From: Deltaproteobacteria bacterium
Lineage (GTDB): Bacteria > Myxococcota_C > UBA6777
Assembly: GCA_006226375.1 (NCBI GenBank)
Contig: SBHC01000063.1
Coordinates: 124,001-188,000, forward strand
Reading direction: 5' to 3'
Length of the DNA: 64,000 nucleotides
Part shown: piece after piece, positions 1 to 8,493 of the stretch
Layout of the letters: each line of letters starts with the position of its first letter
How positions within the stretch are numbered: the first letter of the stretch is position 1
Program-made: the position numbers and the translations under genes
The notes under the pieces: generated by a model
The model's input: only the letters and a program-made list of their open reading frames with translations
What the model was told of the DNA's origin: nothing
Databases searched by the model: none

Positions 1-75
1 TTTCCCTTTCCCAGAAGTTCCACGGGCTCATGGGCAAACTGCTCCTATGAGCCAAAACCAAGCGGAGGATGAGCG

Positions 76-933
76 ATGCAGCACTGGAAGGTATGGTGGG
101 TAGGTTTGTTGCTATCCGGATGGCAGGGTGTGGGAGATAGTCATGCAGCCTCGTCCAAGCCCACAACACGTCAAGCCAAACGTGTCACTTCTGTGTTCCG
201 TACGTTTGCGACATTGAAGGACGCAAAAGCAGAGGCGAAGCGACAAAAGAAACCGCTGCTGGTGATTGTTCATGCGACCTGGAGCTGGCCTTGCAAACAA
301 TTCTTTAAGAAAACGCTGAAGCATCCATCGATTGCGCCGATACTCAAGCATTATCTGGTGGTCAAGTTTGGCGTAAAGTCAGCAGAAGCCAAGAAACTGA
401 CGAAGCAGTTAAAGAATGTGTACTTGCCAGCCAACTTTATGTTTTCTCCTGAGGGAAAACAGGTGGAACATACGATCATGTACTACCCCGCACGTCACTA
501 CAGACCTGTGTTGTTGGCGGGCCTTGGGCAAGGATGGACTTTTGACGAGTTAAAGAAAGCTGCCAAGAAGCGGCCCAACGATCTCACATTGAAGCTGGAG
601 TTGGCGCGTCGAGGGTATTTGCGAAGAATGCGTCGTCTCTCTGCGACGCTCTACAAGAAGCTGTGGAAGGCAGATCCCGACAATGCTCTTGGCCTTGGAG
701 CCTGGGGCATGTATGGGGTGGCTCGCTGTCTTGTTCGCCGCAATCGCTACGCCAAAGCCACCAAGATGCTTGAGGCCTTCCTCAAGACCTACTCCAGCCG
801 AAGCAGCGCCTACCAAGAAGCCATCCGGCTCCTGTTGTTTTGTTACGAGTGGCATGGCTGGGACAAGAAACATGCAGCGCTACTTAAGCGTTACCGGAGC
901 CTGTTCCCAGAAGCCTCCCACGCCTACCAATAA
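76..933 (+). CDS. Secreted thioredoxin-fold protein with TPR-like C-terminus
   Basis: This 285-residue protein begins with a signal peptide (about residues 1-24, ending Ser-His-Ala). Residues 45-150 look like a thioredoxin fold of the Thioredoxin_7/DUF255-like type: a hydrophobic strand leads into the active-site region W69-S-W-P-C73-K, and the usual Pro before the next strand is at about residue 118. The normal W-C-x-x-C-K site has lost its first, nucleophilic Cys (Ser70), so ordinary disulfide exchange is unlikely. The C-terminal 130 residues are helical, basic and TPR-like. GGAGG precedes the ATG by about 7 bases. The 3' end overlaps the convergent downstream gene by 50 bases. The fold is recognised with fair confidence; the function is unknown. 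Confidence 0.7.
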   Translation: MQHWKVWWVGLLLSGWQGVGDSHAASSKPTTRQAKRVTSVFRTFATLKDAKAEAKRQKKPLLVIVHATWSWPCKQFFKKTLKHPSIAPILKHYLVVKFGVKSAEAKKLTKQLKNVYLPANFMFSPEGKQVEHTIMYYPARHYRPVLLAGLGQGWTFDELKKAAKKRPNDLTLKLELARRGYLRRMRRLSATLYKKLWKADPDNALGLGAWGMYGVARCLVRRNRYAKATKMLEAFLKTYSSRSSAYQEAIRLLLFCYEWHGWDKKHAALLKRYRSLFPEASHAYQ

Positions 934-1861
934 CTCCCAACAAGACCACCCCACACAACCACCACAAGCTTCCCCCCAAAGGTAAGGTAGACTCACATCC
1001 ACAGCCTCGGCCAGGAGCTTGAGGACCCGCAGTTGCGAGGGCATCAAATGCCTCTCCTCCATCTTTGAACACTGTACCTGGCATCTGTTCTTTGATGACG
1101 GGCTCAGCGGATGCATCAGGCTGCGACTCCACACCAGGTTCAGGAGAGGGTTCCTCGTTCGGCTCGAAGGAAGGCTCAGCAACAGGCTCTTTCGGGCATC
1201 GGTTGGGTTCTCCAACGTACACGAGAACAGGCACCGGAGCATCGGACAACTTCGTATCTGACACCGTAAACTTAATCAGGATGAGGCCATTCTGGGTTGG
1301 TGTGAACGTAACAGACGGTTGGCGACCACTCTCCTTCAGGACGGTAGGACCGGCCAGTTGACGCCATTCGTAAATCATCGAATCACCATCAGGGTCAACC
1401 GAAGCAGTGGCGTCCAAAGTAACGGACTCTCCAACCGAGACGCACAAGAGCTTGTCTTTGACGAGCGCTGTGGGATGTTGGTTGGGAGTGTTGGCAAATC
1501 GAATGGCAACTGTATCTGCGACGGAGGTTTTGGTTCCGTTCGACACTGTCAACAAGAAGATATGTTCTTCAGCGCTCTTCAGAACGACAGTCGCAGTGGC
1601 TTTGTCTGCGTCTTTCAACTCTGCTGAAGGTCCGCTGTACTGCGTCCACTTGTAGGAGACGATGGGGTCACCATCGGTGTCAACGCCGCCGCCCTTGAGC
1701 TGAATCGGAGTGTTCAAAACCCCAGTGATGTCAGGGCCACCGTTGGCAAAGACCTCTCCTGCCCAGGCGTGGGTCGAGCACCATCCGAGAGCAAGGAGCG
1801 CTCCACAAAGTCCCCAAAAAATCTTTTGTCCTAGTCTTGTACGCAAGCTCAAACCTATCAT
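884..1861 (-). CDS. Secreted PKD/Ig-like repeat protein with MYXO-CTERM-like tail
   Basis: This 325-residue exported protein has a signal peptide ending Ala-Trp-Ala (about residue 34). Two PKD/REJ-like beta-sandwich domains follow (about 36-122 and 128-217), each with the D-x-D-G-D-P/S turn followed by a Tyr-x-Trp strand typical of the family. After a Pro/Glu/Ser-rich linker the protein ends with Cys-Gly-Cys-Glu-Ser-Thr, a hydrophobic helix and an Arg-rich end. This is the layout of MYXO-CTERM sorting tails, in which the Cys is thought to be processed for surface anchoring. The same CGCEST motif ends the protease at 40438-42894. PKD domains usually support adhesion or act as spacers. The terminal 50 bases overlap the convergent gene upstream. 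Confidence 0.75.
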   Translation of the reverse strand: MIGLSLRTRLGQKIFWGLCGALLALGWCSTHAWAGEVFANGGPDITGVLNTPIQLKGGGVDTDGDPIVSYKWTQYSGPSAELKDADKATATVVLKSAEEHIFLLTVSNGTKTSVADTVAIRFANTPNQHPTALVKDKLLCVSVGESVTLDATASVDPDGDSMIYEWRQLAGPTVLKESGRQPSVTFTPTQNGLILIKFTVSDTKLSDAPVPVLVYVGEPNRCPKEPVAEPSFEPNEEPSPEPGVESQPDASAEPVIKEQMPGTVFKDGGEAFDALATAGPQAPGRGCGCESTLPLGGSLWWLCGVVLLGVIGRRGRLLGTGSGNA

Positions 1862-2153
1862 TGTTCCTAACCTCTTCCATACTCCTTATCCTAGGCCATC
1901 CAGGTCTTCATCGCAACGCGTTGTATCGAGTCCAAGCATCACAACGTTCTGGTTGTTGCTCCTCAACAAGAGGCCAAAGAAGCAAAGATAGACATCGACC
2001 AGCCTTCACCAAGCCTTCAGAAATGTTGCGCTTCCCAACAAAACAAGGGATAGTAAGGAGGACAGTCCCAGAGAGAGAGCGGCTCTCAGCGGCAAAGAGA
2101 TCGCTCCTGGGAACCTCTGTGCCCCTACGTTTTGCGAACCTGGAGGAGGACTC
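1862..2153. other. Divergent intergenic region
   Basis: About 290 bases separate the PKD protein (minus) from the VOC protein (plus). No convincing sigma-70 promoter was picked out. A short inverted repeat, GAGAGC-G-GCTCTC, lies at 2075-2087, and the Shine-Dalgarno sequence of the VOC gene (GGAGGAG) at the right edge. Open frames here lack ribosome binding sites and are not called. Confidence 0.4.
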
Positions 2154-2648
2154 ATGCGACGCATGTTTGCCAATCTGATCGCCAAACATCCGGTTGAGGC
2201 GGCTTCCTTTTACCAGAAGCTCTTTGGGTTGCAGATCCGCTTTTGCAGTGACTGGTTTGTTCAGCTTGGTTCCTTAAACAACGAGTGGTTGGAGTTGGGC
2301 ATTTTACGCGAGGGGCATGAAGACTCCGTGAACCTGGATACGGGTCCAACACCTCACATCATGCTTACGTTTGTGGTGGACGACATTGATGTATGGTTCG
2401 CGAAAGCCGTAAAACACGGCGTGGACGTCGTGGAGGAGCCGCGCAATATGTTCTATGGACAACGACGCGCCCTGGTTCGCGACCCGATCGGAACGCTGCT
2501 GGATGTCTCGTCGGAGTGTCCGCCAGACCCACGCTGGCGCAAGCGAATCAAGAGAGTTCGCGAAGGCTACTTTGTCGAAGAACCTCCACCTGACTATCCG
2601 CCTCTCCCCTTGTTCGACCACCTCGACCTTGATGAATCCAAGCCTTAG
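2154..2648 (+). CDS. VOC (glyoxalase/bleomycin-resistance-like) family protein
   Basis: The 164-residue cytosolic protein has one vicinal-oxygen-chelate domain: an N-terminal segment with the A-x-F-Y-x-K-L-F-G-L pattern of VOC modules, a central strand-rich part with a V-D-D-I-D turn, and a C-terminal R-D-P-I-G-T-L-L-D strand. The last 35 residues are a charged then Pro-rich tail. VOC proteins bind a metal and act as lyases, dioxygenases or drug-binding proteins; the substrate cannot be told from sequence. A strong GGAGGAG lies 6-10 bases before the ATG. The gene ends 14 bases from the convergent histidine-kinase gene. Confidence 0.75.
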   Translation: MRRMFANLIAKHPVEAASFYQKLFGLQIRFCSDWFVQLGSLNNEWLELGILREGHEDSVNLDTGPTPHIMLTFVVDDIDVWFAKAVKHGVDVVEEPRNMFYGQRRALVRDPIGTLLDVSSECPPDPRWRKRIKRVREGYFVEEPPPDYPPLPLFDHLDLDESKP

Positions 2649-2662
2649 AACTCTGTGTGAAT

Positions 2663-5600
2663 TCAGAAGGCCTCACCGTTCGACTCCAGAAAGACAGGAA
2701 GTTCCTGAAGCGCATCAAGGGCTTTGGAGAACTCGTACCGACGGACCCAACGCTCCACCCGCTGCAACTCCGCCGGCAGTGGAGAGTCTTGAAAGTGCTG
2801 GAGGATGGTTTCAAGGCAGTCTCTAGCCTGGCTATCGTCACTTTGTAGCAACGTCCGCAACACCCCAAACAAGTGACGAAGCTCGTTGTTCTTAACAACC
2901 GGCTCCCACACAGACGCCAAAGGCACAAGCTTGGATAGATCAGGCAGCTCTTTTTCTGTGGTGTCGGTGCTCCTACGGGGCACAACCTGTCGATAAGGGA
3001 TGGAGTCTTCTTTCTGGGAGAGCGTATGGATCTCGGCGCTGGATTCAAACAAGTTCTGGGGCAATGGAGTGACTGGGTTCGCGATATCGGTATGAAGCCA
3101 TTTCAGGATAACCCCCAACAATTCGTTGGGTGCGATGGGCTTTCCAACGTAATCCGTCATGCCCACTTGAAGCGCTCGCTCTTGTTCACCTGAGGAGACG
3201 TTAGACGAGAGCGCGATCACAACAAGATGGTCGAGATCGCTTCGTTGGCGGATGCGCCGAAACGTCTCGTAGCCATCAATCCGCGACATCTGCAGATCGA
3301 GAAGGACAGCGTTGTAGGGTTTGTGCTTGAGCATCTCAAGAGCAAGCCAGCCGTGAATGGCCGTGTCCACCTCAATTCCCCAACCCGACAAAATGTCTTG
3401 GGAGATCTGCAGGTGAGACTCTTGTTCATCGACAACCAGCACGCGAACCCCCTTGAGGTATTCTCTCAGGGTGTTGGAAGCTACCGCGCTACGTAGGGTA
3501 TCGTAAGTGTCTGCGTTTCGGATGTTAAGCGTTCGCTCGATGGCGTTCACGATCTGGTCGGGAAGCAGGGGCTTTTGCAGTGAGGTCTGCACCATGTTGC
3601 TCTCAAGCAGCGGCAATATACTGCTTTGTTCCAGAGGGTTTCCCAGAACAATCACTGGTAGAGACTGAAGCGAAGGGTTGGAGCGCAACCAATACAAGGC
3701 ATCACTGCTGCTTTCCTGCTCCAGGCTCCAATCCAGGATAAGACCATCGATAGACTTGGAATGATTTCCCTCACTGAGAAAAGAGATAGCATCCTTCCAG
3801 TGTTCAAAGAAAGAGACCTGACAAGCCAGCGACCTCAACATGGAAGTCAAGACACTCAGACAAGTGGGGTGTGACTCGACAACGACCCAGTGAAGACCAG
3901 AGAGAGGCTCAGAAGCCTCCAGTGTTTCCGGCGCATTGCTCTGTTTACGCATGGGCATCGAGATGTGGTAGGTGGTTCCCTTTTCCAGTTCGCTGGTCGC
4001 CCAGATCGAACCATGCATCAGCAACACCAGACGCTGGCAGATCGAAAGGCCCAAGCCAGCCCCCCCAAACGCCCGGCTGCTGGAAGAATCAGCCTGCGCA
4101 AAAGGTTCAAAGAGAGCGATGCATTGCTCGGGGCTCATTCCAGAGCCTGTATCTTGAACCCACCATTGAAGTTCGATGGTGTCCCCATGATCAGCCTTGC
4201 ACTCCACGCGAACGACCACCTCCCCTTCTGTGGTGAACTTGATCGCGTTTTGCACTAAGTTAATCAAGATTTGCTGGAGCCGATACGGATCGCCCAAGAG
4301 GGCCTGAGGAAGCGCAGGGGAGACGTCAAAGACCAACTCCAAACCCTTCACAAAAGCCTCATAGGCAAGAACGCTGGAGACATGATTGAGCACATCGTTC
4401 AAGAAGAACGGCACCATCTCCAGATCCATCTTGTCCGCTTCAATGCGTGACAGATCAAGGACCTCATTGATCAGCCCTAGCAAGCTCTTGGCAGCGACTC
4501 GAATGTCTTGAATCTCTCTCCGCTGGAAAGGCTGGAGCGCGGTGCTCTTCAGACGGTAGCTCTTGCCCAAAATCGCGTTGAGAGGTGTCCGCAGTTCGTG
4601 GCTCATGCTGGCAAGAAACGTACTCTTCGCCTGACTCGCAGACTCTGCCAATTCTCGGGCAATCCGTTGATCGGCTTTGATTCGCTCCCGACGCTCCACA
4701 AGATGGAGTTGGCTCGCGACCTGCGTCAGAATGGTCTCCACAGTGGAGTCCACTCGCAGGACCTCAGCGCCCAAAAGCTCGACAACAGCGACAGGTTCAT
4801 CATCCACAACGACCGGAAAGGCTAACCCGCTTTGGGCCTTCATCTTCGGTCCGTAGGTGCCCAGGCTCCAACCTTGGTTTTGAGAGAAGTCATCCACCCA
4901 CACAGGTCGTCCTTGCGCCACAGCCAGCCCATGCAAAGCATGCTCACCCAGCCATGTGGAGAGAGAGATGCATTCACCGATGGGTGACTGAGTTTCCTTT
5001 GGACAACCTCGCTCCCAACACCAAGCAAGCTCCCATTGGGGGCAATCGGACGAGGCAGACTCATGTTCGTGGGCAACCCTGAAGACAAATCCACAGTGAA
5101 GCCCCAGGTTGGCTCCCACAAGCTGGAGTGCCACTTTGTAAGCGTCCTCCACAGATTTTGCGGCGTGGGTTTCGCTGGCAACATCCCGGATCAATCGGCT
5201 GTTTCGCTCTTTTTCCGCGAGCGTTTCGTTGGCCACACGCAACTCTGCGGTGCGCTGGCGTACTCGCTCCTCAAGGTTGGTGTTGAGTTGGTGCAACATG
5301 GCCTGGGCGTGCTCTCGCTCCAGAATCTCCTCTTCCAGTTGTTTGGTTTTTTTGTGCAAATCGGCGTTGGCTTCAAAAAGCTCCCCAAGCAGACGAGACT
5401 TCTCTTGCTTGAGATGTTGGGCCTCCAGCCCTCGCTGCAAGACATTCCGAATCTCCTCTTCCTTCCAAGGCTTGGCGATAAAATGGAAGACTTGTGCATC
5501 GTTGATCGCCTCCACAACCGTGTGGGTGCTGCTGTACCCTGTCACGAGAATGCGGATGATCTCGGGGTCATAGTTGCGAACGGCCTTGAGGAACTCAACG

Positions 5601-5845
5601 CCTTGCATCCCGGGCATCCTTTGGTCGGAGAGAACCAACTGAATGTCTTCCTGGTGAACAATCTTCAAGCCTTCTTCGCCAGAAGTCGCTGTCCAGATCT
5701 GAAAGTCTTCTTCAAACATATACTTGAAGCTGAGCAGATTTCCTTGCTCGTCATCCACATACAAGAGACGGGGCAGAGTTGATGACTCCGAATGTTCCTT
5801 CGGCTTGGACAAAGGAGAACGCAGTTTGGGAGTGTGGCTTGACAT
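2663..5845 (-). CDS. Hybrid histidine kinase: REC-coiled coil-GAF-HisKA-HATPase-REC-REC
   Basis: About 1060 residues, apparently cytosolic (no membrane segment). Order: an N-terminal receiver with phospho-acceptor Asp74 in L-S-D-Q-R-M-P-G and conserved Lys125; a coiled coil (about 145-215); a GAF-like domain (about 220-385); HisKA with His416 in S-H-E-L-R-T-P-L; HATPase_c with an N-box (N-A-I-K-F) and G-boxes (D-T-G-S-G-M, G-A-G-L-G-L-S); a receiver-like domain lacking the usual N-terminal acidic pair; an intact-looking receiver (L-L-D-L-Q-M, K-P); and a helical tail. No HPt domain is seen. The chosen ATG follows the HD-GYP stop by 23 bases; a GTG at 5893 would overlap that gene by 25 bases. 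Co-transcription with the c-di-GMP phosphodiesterase upstream suggests one signalling unit. Confidence 0.9.
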   Translation of the reverse strand: MSSHTPKLRSPLSKPKEHSESSTLPRLLYVDDEQGNLLSFKYMFEEDFQIWTATSGEEGLKIVHQEDIQLVLSDQRMPGMQGVEFLKAVRNYDPEIIRILVTGYSSTHTVVEAINDAQVFHFIAKPWKEEEIRNVLQRGLEAQHLKQEKSRLLGELFEANADLHKKTKQLEEEILEREHAQAMLHQLNTNLEERVRQRTAELRVANETLAEKERNSRLIRDVASETHAAKSVEDAYKVALQLVGANLGLHCGFVFRVAHEHESASSDCPQWELAWCWERGCPKETQSPIGECISLSTWLGEHALHGLAVAQGRPVWVDDFSQNQGWSLGTYGPKMKAQSGLAFPVVVDDEPVAVVELLGAEVLRVDSTVETILTQVASQLHLVERRERIKADQRIARELAESASQAKSTFLASMSHELRTPLNAILGKSYRLKSTALQPFQRREIQDIRVAAKSLLGLINEVLDLSRIEADKMDLEMVPFFLNDVLNHVSSVLAYEAFVKGLELVFDVSPALPQALLGDPYRLQQILINLVQNAIKFTTEGEVVVRVECKADHGDTIELQWWVQDTGSGMSPEQCIALFEPFAQADSSSSRAFGGAGLGLSICQRLVLLMHGSIWATSELEKGTTYHISMPMRKQSNAPETLEASEPLSGLHWVVVESHPTCLSVLTSMLRSLACQVSFFEHWKDAISFLSEGNHSKSIDGLILDWSLEQESSSDALYWLRSNPSLQSLPVIVLGNPLEQSSILPLLESNMVQTSLQKPLLPDQIVNAIERTLNIRNADTYDTLRSAVASNTLREYLKGVRVLVVDEQESHLQISQDILSGWGIEVDTAIHGWLALEMLKHKPYNAVLLDLQMSRIDGYETFRRIRQRSDLDHLVVIALSSNVSSGEQERALQVGMTDYVGKPIAPNELLGVILKWLHTDIANPVTPLPQNLFESSAEIHTLSQKEDSIPYRQVVPRRSTDTTEKELPDLSKLVPLASVWEPVVKNNELRHLFGVLRTLLQSDDSQARDCLETILQHFQDSPLPAELQRVERWVRRYEFSKALDALQELPVFLESNGEAF

Positions 5846-5868
5846 GTGTGAACTCACGTCCTTGGCTG

Positions 5869-6906
5869 TCAGGTATGGTAGGAAGGCGTACACAGCTCTC
5901 TTTGTTGGAGGATATCAGGGAGGGCCAAAAAGAAGGCCTCCACCAACCCAGGGTCAAAGTGAGAGCCGCTGGAGCGACGTATCTCTTCCAAAGCATCTTC
6001 CACGGGCCAGGCCTCTTTGTACGGTCGCTCGCTGACAAGCGCGTCAAAGACATCAGCAATCGCTGCAATCCGACCGAACAATGGAATGTCAGCCCCACGA
6101 AGACCTCCAGGATAACCTGTCCCGTCCCACCGCTCGTGATGGGTTAAGGCAATCACTTGGGCCTCGTTCAAAAGATCAGCATCGTGCGCGCCAAGAATCT
6201 TCGCCCCAATGACGGTGTGCTTCTTCATGATCTCCCACTCCGAGGGCGTGAGTTTTCCAGGCTTTAACAAGATGTGGTCGGGGATGCCGATCTTTCCAAC
6301 ATCATGCATGGGCGCCACGTGCAGCAAGCGCTCGGCCTCTTCTTCACTCCGGCCAGCGGCAAGCGCAATGAGCTTGCACGACAAGCTCATTCGCACCACG
6401 TGCATTCCCGTTTCGTTGTCTTTGTACTCAGCAGCCAAACCCAGACAGTGTAAGGCCTTGAGCCGGGAGTCTGCGAGTTCCTGCGTGCGCTGACGAACTT
6501 GTTCTTCCAACAATCGCTTCTGATCGTAAAGAGAAAGCTGTGTTTTGACCCGAGCCATCAACGTCAAGGGCAAAATGGGCTTGGTGACATAGTCCACGCC
6601 TCCCACTTCAAAGCCTTTCGACTCATTAATAGCCTCGCCTTTCGCCGTCACAAAGATAACGGGGATGTCCTGTGTGGCAAAGCTTGATTTGAGCTTCTGA
6701 CATACCTCATAGCCATCCATCTCTGGCATCATCACATCCAAGAGGATGAGATCCGGCTGCGGCTTTTGGTTGGCAATGTCCAGGGCTCTTGGCCCGTTCA
6801 AAGCCACTTTCACGTTGAAGTCTTCACGAAGAACACTGACCAGAACATCAATATTTTCAGGAATATCATCCACCACAAGGATGGTCTTTCGTGGCAAGGA
6901 AGCCAT
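5869..6906 (-). CDS. Response regulator with HD-GYP c-di-GMP phosphodiesterase domain
   Basis: The protein (345 residues from the chosen ATG) joins a receiver domain (acidic V-V-D-D, phospho-Asp in L-L-D-V-M-M-P-E-M-D-G-Y, Lys in T-K-P) through a short coiled coil to an HD-GYP domain. The metal-binding H-D is in M-H-D-V-G-K-I-G and the G-Y-P signature in W-D-G-T-G-Y-P-G-G-L. Such proteins hydrolyse cyclic di-GMP when their receiver is phosphorylated. The ATG at 6906 has GAGG 10 bases upstream; a TTG at 7011 would add 35 residues and is less likely. It lies directly upstream of the hybrid kinase, its probable partner. Confidence 0.93.
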   Translation of the reverse strand: MASLPRKTILVVDDIPENIDVLVSVLREDFNVKVALNGPRALDIANQKPQPDLILLDVMMPEMDGYEVCQKLKSSFATQDIPVIFVTAKGEAINESKGFEVGGVDYVTKPILPLTLMARVKTQLSLYDQKRLLEEQVRQRTQELADSRLKALHCLGLAAEYKDNETGMHVVRMSLSCKLIALAAGRSEEEAERLLHVAPMHDVGKIGIPDHILLKPGKLTPSEWEIMKKHTVIGAKILGAHDADLLNEAQVIALTHHERWDGTGYPGGLRGADIPLFGRIAAIADVFDALVSERPYKEAWPVEDALEEIRRSSGSHFDPGLVEAFFLALPDILQQRELCTPSYHT

Positions 6907-7141
6907 AGTGAAAATGCCTCGCTTGGAACCCCAAGCCTCACAACAATCCTGGGTAACGGGAGCGCAATGGTCGGAAAGAACCGAAGGCCGTTCTCTTGAT
7001 GTGGGGCTCAAGATTAACCTTGTTCGACTGTGTTTTCTGGTTTCTCAAATTTACACAGTTTACAACAAACGCCCAAAAGACGAAGGACTTTAACAAAGGG
7101 ATGATTTTGTCGGGGAGGAGAGAAGAGAGAAAGAGGAGGAA

Positions 7142-8074
7142 CTACTGAATAACCAGGGGCTTGTACCATTGGGGGGCTTTGACAGGAATGGGTTGCAAGA
7201 GCTGTGTCTGGTACAACCAAATGTACTCCAGGAAGTCGACGCGCCAAGCGTTGTAACGGACTTGCAAGGAGCCGCGGCCGTACGAGCGAGTGTAGGCCTT
7301 GTGCAGGTTCGCACGCATCCAACGGAGAAACTTAAGCAATGCACGATGCTCGCCGTCCCGCATGACCCAGCGAGCCAACATCGTCTTCAACCACTTTTTG
7401 TTGCCGTAGTGAATGAAAGCATCAAACAGGAGAAGATAGCTGGCAGGCTCTTGAATTCCCAAGCTTCGCCCAAAGTTGAGTGTGGGCTGGAAGTATTCGC
7501 GGGAGAAGAAGCGGGTTTGGGCTCGGCGCATCGCAGGGTCTTTGCCTGCTTTGCGCAGATACGCTTGAAAATGGCGATTGCGGTTAACTCGTTCGGAGGC
7601 TGAGTGACCAAAAGCCAACAGCTTTTTCCCGTACAAGTTTCCTTTCGTCGACGCATACAGCTTGATCAGGCGGTGCAGACCACCGTGTCGCGACAGGACT
7701 TGTAGGTAACCGTAGGCAATCCCACCACCGGCAGGACGATTGTTGATGATACCGAACGCCAGCTTGCTCTCGATCGCTCCCACGGTTAGGACGATTTTGC
7801 GACGCATGGCAGCGCTGAGCTGAACGCTTCGTTGACCGTCAACCTGGGTCTGGCGCATGGCCAGGAGCCGCTCTTTGCGGGATTTGTTCAAGACTTTTGC
7901 GGGCTTGATCTTCCAACGGTCAACGTTCGGACCCCAGTGAAGAATCTGCATCAAAGCCGCGGTCGAATGAGTGACCGCGATACTTCGCCAGATCGCGTGA
8001 GCTGGTGTCGCGAAGAGGGTAACCCCTACAGTCATGGTCAGAAGAAAGGGAAGTGTGAATCTCAAGTACTTCAT
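7142..8074 (-). CDS. Secreted GH46 (chitosanase)-like protein
   Basis: About 310 residues with a signal peptide ending Ala-His-Ala. The body resembles glycoside hydrolase family 46: a helix with Glu in A-I-E-S, a Gly-rich turn, then the helical pattern containing Y-L-R-K-A-G-K-D-P-A-M-R-R-A-Q and the F-D-A-F-I-H-Y-G helix near the C-terminus. GH46 enzymes cleave chitosan by an inverting mechanism using a Glu and an Asp. The Asp normally found in the D-G-R-G-Y loop seems to be Asn here, so activity is uncertain and peptidoglycan binding is an alternative. The start at 8074 has GGAG 4 bases upstream; ATGs at 8086 and 8179 are also in frame. Confidence 0.6.
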   Translation of the reverse strand: MKYLRFTLPFLLTMTVGVTLFATPAHAIWRSIAVTHSTAALMQILHWGPNVDRWKIKPAKVLNKSRKERLLAMRQTQVDGQRSVQLSAAMRRKIVLTVGAIESKLAFGIINNRPAGGGIAYGYLQVLSRHGGLHRLIKLYASTKGNLYGKKLLAFGHSASERVNRNRHFQAYLRKAGKDPAMRRAQTRFFSREYFQPTLNFGRSLGIQEPASYLLLFDAFIHYGNKKWLKTMLARWVMRDGEHRALLKFLRWMRANLHKAYTRSYGRGSLQVRYNAWRVDFLEYIWLYQTQLLQPIPVKAPQWYKPLVIQ

Positions 8075-8493
8075 GGGACTCCACATGTACGATGAACTCG
8101 GGAACAACGAGGACGCAACGAAGGCTGAAAACAACGCGATCGCTTGCAACGATGTTGTGAAAAGAAACGGTATGAACATACAATGCGTGCAAGGAGAAAG
8201 CCCTGAGAAGGGCCATCGGCGTTGAGAACTCCCACAACCAGGAGAAATCCGCCGTTGCAGACAGGCAAGTTGTAGTGACTTGCGCTGGTGTTGAAGGAAG
8301 ACCAGACAGATCTTCCTTTCACTTTACAGTCCCACTACATAACACACTCGATAGGGTTTGACAATACAGATTTCTTGAACACGCCAACCTATCGGAACAA
8401 CCGGACTCTTCAACTCCTATGCAACACCCTGTAAGTCTTTGACATCAGCCGATAGAATAGAAGGTGTCCAGGCAAAGCGATCACCCTGGCTGT
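8075..8493. other. Intergenic region between two minus-strand genes
   Basis: About 420 bases with no supported gene. It should hold the promoter of the GH46-like gene. An interrupted inverted repeat CGATAGG/CCTATCG flanks a TTGACA-containing stretch (about 8349-8397), but no well-spaced -10 was found on either strand. Confidence 0.35.

Noticed and set aside
5036-5782. 248-codon plus-strand frame inside the hybrid kinase
   Set aside because: It is antisense to conserved GAF, coiled-coil and receiver codons and has no motif.
8059-8397. Sigma-70 promoter at TTGACA near 8359
   Set aside because: No reasonable -10 lies 16-18 bases away on the same strand, and no plus-strand gene follows.
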